A stretch of 37,988 nt of DNA from DASXTB01 sp036505615 (GTDB lineage Bacteria > Acidobacteriota > UBA6911 > JACQSX01): assembly GCA_036505615.1 (NCBI GenBank), contig DASXTB010000112.1, positions 1 to 37,988 of the forward strand, in the 5' to 3' direction. Positions 22,054 through 29,243 of the stretch are shown in pieces. The notes below the pieces were generated by a model that saw only the letters and a program-made list of their open reading frames with translations, was not told the origin of the DNA and searched no databases. Every line of letters starts with the position of its first letter. Within the stretch, counting starts at the first letter, position 1. A program made the position numbers and the translations under genes.

Positions 22054-24464
22054 ACATCCTCGAGTCAATCGTAAGGCGAAAGCACGAGCGTCTGGCGCAG
22101 GGTATTCTGAAAGGTGAACCGCTTCGGCAGCGCTTTACCCCCCGGCAACTGCTCGACCGGTTTCGCCAGGGCGGAAAGTCGCAAGGCGAAGGTCGTGGGC
22201 CGAAAGGCCCGAGTCGCAAGTCGCAGGTCGAAAGTCGAAGGTCTAAAGCCAAAAGTCGAGAACATAGAAATGAGGACTCTGCAGGTCAGCAGGTCAGCAA
22301 GTCGGCGGATCCCGGCCTGCGACGCGCGACTTTCGACTTTCGACTTCCGTTGGTGATCGCGGAATTGAAAAAAGCGTCCCCATCCGGAGGACTGCTTCGG
22401 CCCAAATACGATCCGGTGGAACTCGCTCGCGGGTACCAGTCGGCAGGCGCCTTTGCGATCTCTGTTCTGACCGAACAGGATTTTTTCCAGGGATCGCTCG
22501 AAGATCTGCGCGCGGTTCGGGCCGCGGTAGATATTCCCCTTTTGCGAAAAGATTTCATCATTGAGCCGGAACAGTTGAAGGAAAGCCGCGTTCACGGAGC
22601 GGATATGGTGTTGTTGATCACCGCCTGTCTCGATGATAAGCAATTGCGCCTGCTAATCGGCCGGGCCAGCAAGGAGGGCCTCTTGCCTCTGGTCGAGGTT
22701 CAAAACGAAGACGAAGTAGATCGCGCTTTCAGTGCCGGCGCCGCTCTGTTGGGAATAAACAACAGAGATTTGAAGTCTTTTCGCGTCGACTTGCAAACAG
22801 GAGTGCGTCTGGCCCGCTACATACGCAGCCGGCACCCTGAGGATGCTGTCATCGTAGCCGAAAGCGGCATCCGCTCGACTGCAGACCTAAAACTGTTATC
22901 CGAAGCGGGTTGCCAGGCATTTCTGATCGGCGAGTCTTTCATGCGCGCCAACAATCCTGGCGACGCGCTGGCGGAATTGCTGGCCGGATTTAAACTGCCT
23001 CAGGTCGGGCCGAAAGGCCCGAGTCGCAGGTCGAAAGTCCAAAGTCGAAAGTCGAAAATCCAAAGTCGAAAGTCCAAAGTCCAAAGTCCAAAGTCGAAAG
23101 TCCAAAGTCCAAAGTCCAAAGTCGAAAGTCGCAGGTCGAAGCTTAACAGCCCAGAGCCCAGAAGAAAGAGGTCCGAAAGTCACCAGGTCAGCAAGTCTGC
23201 AGCTCCCGACCTTCGACTTTCGACTTTCGACTTTCGACTTTCCTCAGATGACCTGCGATTGCCGGATCGCGACTTCCGACATTATCCTGACAGGAGCGGC
23301 CACTTCGGCGTTTATGGGGGCAAATATGTTCCCGAGACCCTGATGGCGCCGCTGGAGCAACTGGAAGCAGCCTACACTCGGTATTCGCACGATCCCCAGT
23401 TCCTGAAGGAGCTTAATTCTCTTCTCGCTGAATATGTGGGACGCCCCACGCCGCTCACGTTTTCCGGCCGGCTTTCCTCGGACCTGGCGGCGCGGGTTTA
23501 CTTCAAGCGCGAAGATCTTTGCCACACCGGGGCACACAAGATTAACAACGCTCTGGGGCAGGCTCTGCTGGCCCGGCGAATGGGAAAGGAAAGAATAGTC
23601 GCCGAAACCGGTGCCGGACAGCACGGCGTTGCGACGGCCACTGTGTGTGCGCTTCTTGGCATGAATTGCCGTGTCTATATGGGGGTGGAAGACATGGCGC
23701 GCCAGGAGCTGAATGTTTTTCGTATGAAGCTTCTGGGAGCTGAGGTGGTCCCCGTTACTTCCGGCACGAAGACACTGAAGGACGCCATCAATGAGACCAT
23801 GCGGGACTGGGCCACCAACGTACACGACACGCACTACCTGCTCGGATCGGTTCTCGGCCCACACCCTTATCCGCAAATGGTCCGCGATTTCCAGAGCGTG
23901 ATCGGCCGGGAGGCGCGCGCGCAGATTCTGGAAAAGGAAGGGCGATTGCCCGACTTTCTGATCGCGTGCGTCGGGGGCGGAAGCAATTCGCTGGGTCTGT
24001 TCTATGAATTCCTGGCCGATCCGGATGTCGCTCTGATCGGCGTGGAAGCAGGAGGCAGAAGCTCGCAATTGGGAGACCATGCGGCCCGTTTCCTGGGAGG
24101 AAATCCCGGTGTTCTGCACGGGTGCCGCACCTATGTGCTGCAAGACGCTTCGGGCCAGATCGCCACCACTCACAGCGTCAGCGCGGGGCTGGACTACGCA
24201 GCCATCGGGCCTGAACATGCCCTGATGCACGATCTGAGACGCATAGAGTTCACCAGCGCGGACGATGCGGAGGCTCTGGATGCATGCCGCATCTTGTCAG
24301 AAAGAGAAGGCTTGATCCCGGCATTGGAGAGCGCGCATGCCGTGGCCGAACTTCTGCGCCACCCGTCAAGGTATCGGAACAAGCTGGTGATCATCAATCT
24401 CTCTGGAAGGGGCGACAAGGACATGCCCACGCTGCAACGCGAGATTGAAAAAAATCCACGATGA
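22050..24464 (+). CDS. trpCB: Fused indole-3-glycerol phosphate synthase / tryptophan synthase beta (TrpC-TrpB)
   Basis: One uninterrupted 804-aa frame starting GTG at 22050 (GTGA overlap with trpD). Residues 1-41 and 100-318 form IGPS: LVIAELKKASPSGG with the catalytic Glu/Lys, LLRKDFI, LLGINNRDL and VAESGI. Residues 42-99 are a repeat-encoded insert placed just before the first barrel strand. Residues 319-406 are a second repeat-encoded linker rich in SKVQSPK heptads. Residues 407-804 are a full-length TrpB: RSGHFGVYGGKYVPET, PLP-lysine Lys497 in HTGAHKINNA, AETGAGQHGVA and CVGGGSNSLG. TrpF, often encoded between these two, is absent. TrpA follows with an ATGA overlap. Post-translational cleavage of the basic linker is possible. 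Confidence 0.92.
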   Translation: MNILESIVRRKHERLAQGILKGEPLRQRFTPRQLLDRFRQGGKSQGEGRGPKGPSRKSQVESRRSKAKSREHRNEDSAGQQVSKSADPGLRRATFDFRLPLVIAELKKASPSGGLLRPKYDPVELARGYQSAGAFAISVLTEQDFFQGSLEDLRAVRAAVDIPLLRKDFIIEPEQLKESRVHGADMVLLITACLDDKQLRLLIGRASKEGLLPLVEVQNEDEVDRAFSAGAALLGINNRDLKSFRVDLQTGVRLARYIRSRHPEDAVIVAESGIRSTADLKLLSEAGCQAFLIGESFMRANNPGDALAELLAGFKLPQVGPKGPSRRSKVQSRKSKIQSRKSKVQSPKSKVQSPKSKVESRRSKLNSPEPRRKRSESHQVSKSAAPDLRLSTFDFRLSSDDLRLPDRDFRHYPDRSGHFGVYGGKYVPETLMAPLEQLEAAYTRYSHDPQFLKELNSLLAEYVGRPTPLTFSGRLSSDLAARVYFKREDLCHTGAHKINNALGQALLARRMGKERIVAETGAGQHGVATATVCALLGMNCRVYMGVEDMARQELNVFRMKLLGAEVVPVTSGTKTLKDAINETMRDWATNVHDTHYLLGSVLGPHPYPQMVRDFQSVIGREARAQILEKEGRLPDFLIACVGGGSNSLGLFYEFLADPDVALIGVEAGGRSSQLGDHAARFLGGNPGVLHGCRTYVLQDASGQIATTHSVSAGLDYAAIGPEHALMHDLRRIEFTSADDAEALDACRILSEREGLIPALESAHAVAELLRHPSRYRNKLVIINLSGRGDKDMPTLQREIEKNPR
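22173..22346. repeat. In-frame array element inside trpC
   Basis: Begins near GTCGCAAGGCGAAGGTCG, with GGGCCGAAAGGCCCGAG, then GTCGCAAGTCGCAGGTCGAA units. After a unique centre it has CAGGTCAGCAAGTC and inverse arms CGACTTTCGACTTTCGAC. Total length is 58 codons, keeping frame. The same layout recurs at 23004-23267. Confidence 0.85.
23004..23267. repeat. In-frame array element joining trpC to trpB
   Basis: GTCGGGCCGAAAGGCCCGAG, then about fifteen GTCGAAA/GTCCAAA heptamers, a centre with CACCAGGTCAGCAAGTCTGC, and inverse arms of five CGACTTT units. It is a longer relative of the element at 22173-22346 and contributes 88 codons without a stop. Confidence 0.88.
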
Positions 24465-25291
24465 GCCGAATCGCTGATGTTTTCAACAAATGCAGAGACG
24501 AAGGCCGAAAAGCGTTCATTCCTTTTCTGGCAGCAGGCGACCCTGATTTGCCGACGAGCGTGCGGGCCCTCCAAGCTCTTGACCGGGCAGGCGCCGACAT
24601 TATCGAACTGGGAATCCCTTTCTCCGATCCTATCGCAGACGGTCCCATCATTCAGGCCAGTTACCAGCGCGCTTTGTCCAACGGGGTCTCTCTGGAAAAA
24701 ACTCTCGCCCGGCTGTCACATTTGCACCTGAACGCGCCACTGCTGCTTTTCACCTATCTCAACCCGGTAATTCAGTTCGGATTGGACAGGCTGGCCCGAC
24801 AGGCCACAGCGGCGGGGATTGACGGCGTATTGATGTCGGACCTTACGCCCGAGGAAGCCGAAGGATACCTCGAACCATTTCGGTCCAACCGAATCGATAC
24901 TGTCTTTCTGGCAGCCCCCACTACGACCGAGGCCAGATTGCATAAGATTCTTGCCTGTTCCACGGGGTTTCTATATTTGATCGCCCGGACCGGGGTGACC
25001 GGCAAGCAAACGACACTTGACGCCGGCACCCAACAGCAGATTCAGATGATCCGCCGGCATTCATTACTCCCCGTTGCTATCGGATTTGGGATGCGAACAC
25101 CGGCCGACGTCCGCCTGGCAGCGGAACTGGCCGATGCTGTGGTGGTGGGAAGCGCGATTGTCGAGAAACTCCATGAAGTGGTCAGCGAACCGGAATGGGA
25201 GCAGAATTTTGAGCGCTATATTTCTGAATTTGTGAAATCAACAAAAACCTCAGCCACGAATTTCACGAATTCCACGAAAATTCAGGCTTAA
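24461..25291 (+). CDS. trpA: Tryptophan synthase alpha subunit
   Basis: A 276-aa (beta/alpha)8 barrel that splits indole-3-glycerol phosphate and passes indole to TrpB. The catalytic Glu is in IIELGIPFSDPIADGP and the catalytic Asp in VLMSDLTPEEA; the phosphate loop GFGMRTPADV and VVVGSAIVE are intact. ATGA overlap with the TrpC-TrpB fusion. The last 14 residues or so (SATNFTNSTKIQA) are encoded by an ACGAATTTCACGAATTCC repeat that continues past the stop as a hairpin, so the native end is probably near EFVKST. Confidence 0.95.
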   Translation: MSRIADVFNKCRDEGRKAFIPFLAAGDPDLPTSVRALQALDRAGADIIELGIPFSDPIADGPIIQASYQRALSNGVSLEKTLARLSHLHLNAPLLLFTYLNPVIQFGLDRLARQATAAGIDGVLMSDLTPEEAEGYLEPFRSNRIDTVFLAAPTTTEARLHKILACSTGFLYLIARTGVTGKQTTLDAGTQQQIQMIRRHSLLPVAIGFGMRTPADVRLAAELADAVVVGSAIVEKLHEVVSEPEWEQNFERYISEFVKSTKTSATNFTNSTKIQA

Positions 25292-25337
25292 AATCAAACG
25301 AAGAATCTTCGGCGGTTCGTGGAATTGGCGCAATTCG
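25254..25337. repeat. Inverted-arm repeat across the trpA stop
   Basis: CCACGAATTTCACGAATTCC (25254-25273) plus ACGAAAA faces TTCGTGGAATTGGCGCAATT (25315-25334) in inverted orientation, with the trpA TAA and a small GAAGAATCTTC stem in the loop. No T run follows, so termination is uncertain. Confidence 0.65.
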
Positions 25338-25356
25338 GCGGCCCGATCGGAATCCC

Positions 25357-25638
25357 ATGGACATAGATGATTGGCGAAAGAGGATCGATGAACTTGACTC
25401 GAAGCTCGTGGAATTGCTCAATGAGCGCACCCATTGTGCGGTGGAAATCGGAAAATTAAAGCGACTCCATCATCAGCAACTCTATGACCCGGATCGTGAG
25501 GCGCAAGTAATCGACAACGTACGGAGTGTGAACAAGGGACCCTTGCAACCAGACGCTCTGCAGCGTCTTTTTGAACGGATTATCGATGAGGCCAGGCGCG
25601 CGGCCAGACTGGCGATGGAAATGACGAATGACGAATGA
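25357..25638 (+). CDS. AroQ-class chorismate mutase
   Basis: A 93-aa all-helical monofunctional mutase converting chorismate to prephenate, the branch to Phe and Tyr. DWRKRIDELDSKLVELLNER supplies the two N-terminal Arg residues of the active site, VEIGKLK the Lys and YDPDREAQV the Arg-Glu pair. The length matches a free AroQ domain. It lies between trpA and a DAHP synthase, so it may act with that enzyme as a non-covalent regulated complex, as known in some bacteria (inference). The last residues MTNDE are encoded by ATGACGAATGACGAATGA, a repeat family seen also near 9565-9591. Confidence 0.88.
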   Translation: MDIDDWRKRIDELDSKLVELLNERTHCAVEIGKLKRLHHQQLYDPDREAQVIDNVRSVNKGPLQPDALQRLFERIIDEARRAARLAMEMTNDE

Positions 25639-25639
25639 G

Positions 25640-25752
25640 CATCAATTGCGGACTGCGGAATGCGGATTGCGGAGTGTCGGAACATCGGAAAGTCGGCTAC
25701 AAATGGCGACTCGAATTTCATTCCGCAATCCGCATTCCGCAATCCGCAATTC
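25640..25752. repeat. GCGGATT arrays as inverted arms
   Basis: TTGCGGACTGCGGAATGCGG and further units (25645-25677) face TTCCGCAATCCGCATTCCGC and AATCCGC (25720-25752). The 40-bp loop has no ORF. It separates the chorismate mutase from the DAHP synthase gene. Confidence 0.8.
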
Positions 25753-25786
25753 TAGCTTGATTCGATACGACTAGCGAGGATCCAAC

Positions 25787-26797
25787 ATGGTCATTGTGAT
25801 GCAACGGGGCGCTTCAGAAGATCAGATCAGCGCCGTGATAGAGAAACTCACCGAGAAAGGCTTCGATGTCCACCGGTCCACCGGTGCCGAACGCACCATC
25901 CTGGGAGCGGTCGGTGGAAAAGTGGTGGATACCCGGGACTACGAACTTCTGGCGGGGGTGAAAGAAGTCATCCGCATCACTCATCCTTACAAGCTTTCCA
26001 GCAGGACGTTCAAACCCGACGGGACGCGAGTGCGCGTGGGCGACGTTGAGATTGGAGGAAAGGAAGTGGCGATCATCGCCGGTCCCTGCTCGGTGGAGAG
26101 CCGGGAGCAAATCCACGCCACCGCAGAGGCCCTGGCCAAACAAGGAGTGAAGCTTCTGCGCGGTGGAGCGTTCAAGCCGCGCACTTCGCCCTACACTTTT
26201 CAGGGCCTGGGGAAAGAGGGATTGCAATACATGCGCGACGCCGCTAACCGCTTCCGGATGAAAGTGGTGTCGGAGATCATGGATCACAACGACGTCGATA
26301 TGATGCTCGAATTCGTGGATGTTTTTCAGGTGGGAGCGCGCAACATGCAGAACTACACCATCCTGAAGGAACTCGGCAAGGTGAAGCGCCCGGTACTGCT
26401 CAAACGCGGGATGGCTGCGACGATCGAGGATCTGCTGCTTTCGGCCGAATACATCATGTCGGGAGGCAACCACGAGGTGATCTTGTGCGAGCGGGGCATT
26501 CGCACCTTTGAAACTTCAACGCGAAACACCTTGGATCTTTCCGCCATTCCGGTGGTCAAGAAACTAAGCCATCTGCCAATTCTGGTGGATCCTAGCCACG
26601 GCACAGGTATTCGAGACAAGGTAATCCCCATGGCTCGGGCCGCCATCGCGGCAGGCGCTGACGGATTGCTGATCGAAGTCCACTGCGATCCGGAACACGC
26701 GCTTTCCGACGGCGCCCAATCTCTATTCCCGGAACAATTTGCGGATCTGATGAAACAATTGACGCTGATCGGTCAGGCGGTGGGAAGGGTTGTTTGA
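25787..26797 (+). CDS. aroF: 3-deoxy-7-phosphoheptulonate (DAHP) synthase, type I-beta with N-terminal regulatory domain
   Basis: A 336-aa enzyme for the first step of the shikimate pathway. Residues 1-70 (MVIVMQRGASEDQISAVIEK) form the ferredoxin-like domain that mediates Tyr/Phe inhibition in Thermotoga-type enzymes. The barrel carries AIIAGPCSVES, LLRGGAFKPRTSPYTFQG, DVFQVGARNMQNY, LLKRGMAATIED and ILVDPSHGTG, all typical. GAGGATCC before the ATG supports the start. It closes the his-trp-aro operon, or starts a separately initiated end piece because the preceding gap holds a hairpin array. Its TGA is the first element of a GCGGATT array. Confidence 0.94.
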   Translation: MVIVMQRGASEDQISAVIEKLTEKGFDVHRSTGAERTILGAVGGKVVDTRDYELLAGVKEVIRITHPYKLSSRTFKPDGTRVRVGDVEIGGKEVAIIAGPCSVESREQIHATAEALAKQGVKLLRGGAFKPRTSPYTFQGLGKEGLQYMRDAANRFRMKVVSEIMDHNDVDMMLEFVDVFQVGARNMQNYTILKELGKVKRPVLLKRGMAATIEDLLLSAEYIMSGGNHEVILCERGIRTFETSTRNTLDLSAIPVVKKLSHLPILVDPSHGTGIRDKVIPMARAAIAAGADGLLIEVHCDPEHALSDGAQSLFPEQFADLMKQLTLIGQAVGRVV

Positions 26798-26866
26798 TTG
26801 CGGATTGCGGATTGCGGATTGCGGATTGCGGAATGCGGAATGCGGCTTTCGGATTGCGGATTGCGC
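26795..26866. repeat. GCGGATT array beginning in the DAHP synthase stop codon
   Basis: About ten heptamers (TTGCGGATTGCGGATTGCGG and onward, some GCGGAAT). An inverse partner, CAATCCGAAATCCGCAATC, is 750 bp away at 27610-27628 next to the rho stop, so the pair brackets the Lys/Arg-rich gene. Confidence 0.8.
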
Positions 26867-26881
26867 GTGAATCTCCGAAGC

Positions 26882-27009
26882 ACCCGCAGAACCGCGGCCG
26901 GAAGGGCGCGGTGCGAGAATGTATGTCAACTGCACCGGGCCACAACCGCAGCTCTTGGGCACTAGCCTGCGTTGACGCGCCGCGCCCTCCCGGTCGCGGT
27001 TCTGCGGGT
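26882..27009. repeat. 128-bp inverted-repeat (MITE-like) element
   Basis: The 30-bp ends starting ACCCGCAGAACCGCGGCCGG (26882) and ending GGTCGCGGTTCTGCGGGT (27009) are complementary at 28 of 30 positions. Inner GTCAAC/GTTGAC pair as well. No ORF, so a non-autonomous element or stable RNA-type hairpin. Confidence 0.75.
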
Positions 27010-27095
27010 AATCTGATCCATCATTGGTGCTATTTAAGATGTCCCTACGCCTGCGATCCGTTGCTCGCGAATTGTACGAATGATAGACTTCGTCC

Positions 27096-27524
27096 ATGCG
27101 CAAAAAGAAGCCGACTCGAGGTAAGAAGACTAACCGCAGGAATAAGACAACCCGGCCTAAGACAACCCATCCTAAGAACACATCTCGGGCCAAGAAGACG
27201 CTAAGGCCTAAAAAGATACTTCGAGCGAAGAAGACAACTCGGGCCAAGAAGCCAATTCGCGCGAAGCGCCAGGTCACCGGCCGAGCCGTCAGATACAAAG
27301 GCTCTGGCGCCGAAACTGCCGGCCAATCGGGTGACATCCAAGGTTTGTCACACGTGGCGGGCGTGGATTCGGAGAGCGTCGCGGAGTTGCTCGAAGAGGG
27401 CCAAGCCTTCGAGGCCGGGGTAGTTAGCGGCGTGGAAGACGCGCCGGACGCCGACGTAGCCGAAGTCACGACAAAGGAAGTTCCGGAAGACGATGTTCCT
27501 CCAGAATACCGGGAGAAGGGATAA
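27096..27524 (+). CDS. Lys/Arg-rich protein with acidic C-terminal domain, function unknown
   Basis: A 142-aa protein in two parts. Residues 1-70 are extremely basic and low complexity, with KKPTRGKK, KTTRPKT and RAKKTLRPKKILRAKK units, like the tail of bacterial histone H1-like proteins. Residues 80-142 are acidic and non-repetitive (SHVAGVDSESVAELLEEGQA, then DAPDADVAEVTTKEVPEDDV), and look like a conserved small domain. The basic half could bind nucleic acid while the acidic half folds or binds a partner (inference). There is no clear ribosome binding site at ATG 27096. It stands between the operon end and the convergent rho gene, bracketed by inverted GCGGATT arrays. Confidence 0.65.
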   Translation: MRKKKPTRGKKTNRRNKTTRPKTTHPKNTSRAKKTLRPKKILRAKKTTRAKKPIRAKRQVTGRAVRYKGSGAETAGQSGDIQGLSHVAGVDSESVAELLEEGQAFEAGVVSGVEDAPDADVAEVTTKEVPEDDVPPEYREKG

Positions 27525-27631
27525 AATTCTCTGGGAGGCTCGGCTCCTTTAACTATAATCCAGGCTTACCTGGGGAGGCGCTGAGCCGATCGAAACCGCT
27601 GAATAAAGGCAATCCGAAATCCGCAATCAGA

Positions 27632-28933
27632 CTAGCCGCCGTTGCTCATGCTCTTTAAGAATTCGCCGTTGCTCTTGGTCTTTCCGAGTTTTTCCAGCAG
27701 CAGCTCCATGCTTTCGACGCTGGACAGCGGATTGAGGACCTTGCGCAGCACCCAGACGCGGTTTAATTCGTCTTTGGGCAGCAGCAATTCTTCCTTTCGC
27801 GTTCCTGACTTGTTGATGTCGATGGCGGGAAAGACACGCTTGTCCATCAGCTTCCGGTCCAGGTGTATTTCCATGTTTCCGGTGCCTTTGAATTCCTCGA
27901 ATATCACATCGTCCATTCGGCTTCCGGTGTCTATCAAGGCGGTGGCGATGATGGTAAGGCTTCCGCCTTCTTCAATGTTTCGAGCAGCTCCAAAAAAGCG
28001 CTTGGGCCGCTGCAATGCATTGGAGTCCACACCGCCGGACAGTACCTTGCCGGAAGGCGGAACGATGGTGTTGTAGGCGCGCGCCAGACGCGTGATTGAG
28101 TCAAGCAGAATAACGACATCCTTTTTGTGCTCCACCAGCCGCTTGGCCTTCTCAATCACCATCTCGGCCACCTGGACGTGACGCGCCGCCGGCTCGTCGA
28201 ACGTCGAGCTGATGACCTCGCCTTCCACCGAGCGCTGCATGTCGGTGACTTCCTCGGGCCGCTCATCAATCAACAGCACGATCAGGACGATCTCCGGATG
28301 GTTGGCCGTAACCGAATTGGCAATGCTCTGCAGCAGCATCGTCTTGCCGGTCCGCGGCGCCGCAACAATCAGACCTCGCTGCCCCTTGCCGATAGGCGTC
28401 AGCAGATCCATTACGCGCCCGCTCAGGTTAACTTTCGTCGTTTCCAGCTTGACCCGCTCGTTGGGGTAGATGGGCGTAAGGTTCTCAAAGAAGATCCGCT
28501 CGCGCACCACATCCGGGTGCTCAAAATTGATCGCCTCCACCTTGATCAGTGCGAAATAGCGCTCGCCGTCCTTCGGTGGCCGGATCTGGCCGGAAACAGT
28601 GTCGCCGGTGTGCAGATCAAACTTGCGGATTTGCGAAGGGGAGACATAGATATCGTCGGGGCCGGGAAGATAGTTGTAGTCTGGCGCCCGCAGAAAGCCG
28701 AAGCCGTCGGGCAGAGTCTCCAGAACGCCTTCTGAAAAGATCAAGCCGCTCTGCTCGGTCTGCGCCCTCAGAATCTGGAAAATCAAGTCCTGCTTGCGCA
28801 TGCCCGTGGCGCCCGGAATGTTCAAATCCTTGGCCACCTTGGCCAGAGCCTGGATATTCATCTCCTTCAGGTCCTTGATGTTGAGCGGCTCGCTTCCTTC
28901 TTTCACTGTTACGTTTTCTTTCTCTTCAGCCAT
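27632..28933 (-). CDS. rho: Transcription termination factor Rho
   Basis: A 433-aa hexameric RNA-dependent helicase that ends transcription. The N-terminal helical domain (LNIKDLKEMNIQALAKVAKD) precedes the RNA-binding cold-shock-like domain with GFGFLRAPDYNYLPGPDDIY. The ATPase core has GKGQRGLIVAAPRTGKTMLL (Walker A), VLIVLLIDERPEEVTDM and VILLDSITRLARAYN (Walker B). The end LLPKDELNRVWVLRKVL is standard. GGAG eight bases before ATG 28933 supports the start. It is last in a long minus-strand cluster behind lon, after a 310-bp gap. Confidence 0.97.
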   Translation of the reverse strand: MAEEKENVTVKEGSEPLNIKDLKEMNIQALAKVAKDLNIPGATGMRKQDLIFQILRAQTEQSGLIFSEGVLETLPDGFGFLRAPDYNYLPGPDDIYVSPSQIRKFDLHTGDTVSGQIRPPKDGERYFALIKVEAINFEHPDVVRERIFFENLTPIYPNERVKLETTKVNLSGRVMDLLTPIGKGQRGLIVAAPRTGKTMLLQSIANSVTANHPEIVLIVLLIDERPEEVTDMQRSVEGEVISSTFDEPAARHVQVAEMVIEKAKRLVEHKKDVVILLDSITRLARAYNTIVPPSGKVLSGGVDSNALQRPKRFFGAARNIEEGGSLTIIATALIDTGSRMDDVIFEEFKGTGNMEIHLDRKLMDKRVFPAIDINKSGTRKEELLLPKDELNRVWVLRKVLNPLSSVESMELLLEKLGKTKSNGEFLKSMSNGG

Positions 28934-29243
28934 ATAAGTTCTCCAATTGATTTCTTAGAGTTCGCGATCGGGGAAATTTCACCGCGGAAACATAGTGCAG
29001 CTTTCAGCGATCAGCTTCTTGTCTCGGGAACGCCTCTGGCCGGCAATAGCGGTTCATCGCGAAAACTAGCTAAGCAGCTCACGGCTGAAACCTGACTGCC
29101 GGTACCACCGATTCTAATGTTAAAGGCCACTAATTATCTGGGAAGCGAGTTTCAAATAGAACACACCGGCGGACGCACTGATTTTCAGGGATTAACGAAT
29201 TTTCGCGATCTGCGCGTCTTTGCGGTGATTCCCGCCAAAAGGC
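28934..29243. repeat. Rho-lon intergenic region with imperfect inverted repeats
   Basis: Holds GCAGCTTTCAGCGATCAGCT at 28997-29016 and a loose inverse around 29071-29093. A CGCGATCTGCGCGTCTTTGC segment near 29205 belongs to another dispersed-looking repeat type. I see no gene. Any promoter for rho would have to lie here. Confidence 0.5.

Noticed and set aside
23004..23267. A degenerate trpF inside the TrpC-TrpB linker
   Set aside because: Only repeat-encoded SKVQSPK-type sequence is present; no barrel motifs of phosphoribosylanthranilate isomerase are visible, and 88 residues are too few.
23244..24230. A 328-codon minus-strand ORF
   Set aside because: It is antisense to trpB, whose motifs are unmistakable; its protein shows no family features.
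22050..24464. Separate trpC and trpB genes with a sequencing frameshift
   Set aside because: Both domains lie in the same frame with no stop in the linker, so no frameshift is needed; only a repeat collapse could change this, which is listed as a check.
26882..27009. Insertion sequence
   Set aside because: At 128 bp with no ORF and no transposase in the window, it can only be called MITE-like.
27541..27600. tRNA or small RNA gene before the rho stop
   Set aside because: GGGAGGCTCGGCTCC and a TATAAT are present, but no cloverleaf or clear terminator could be built.
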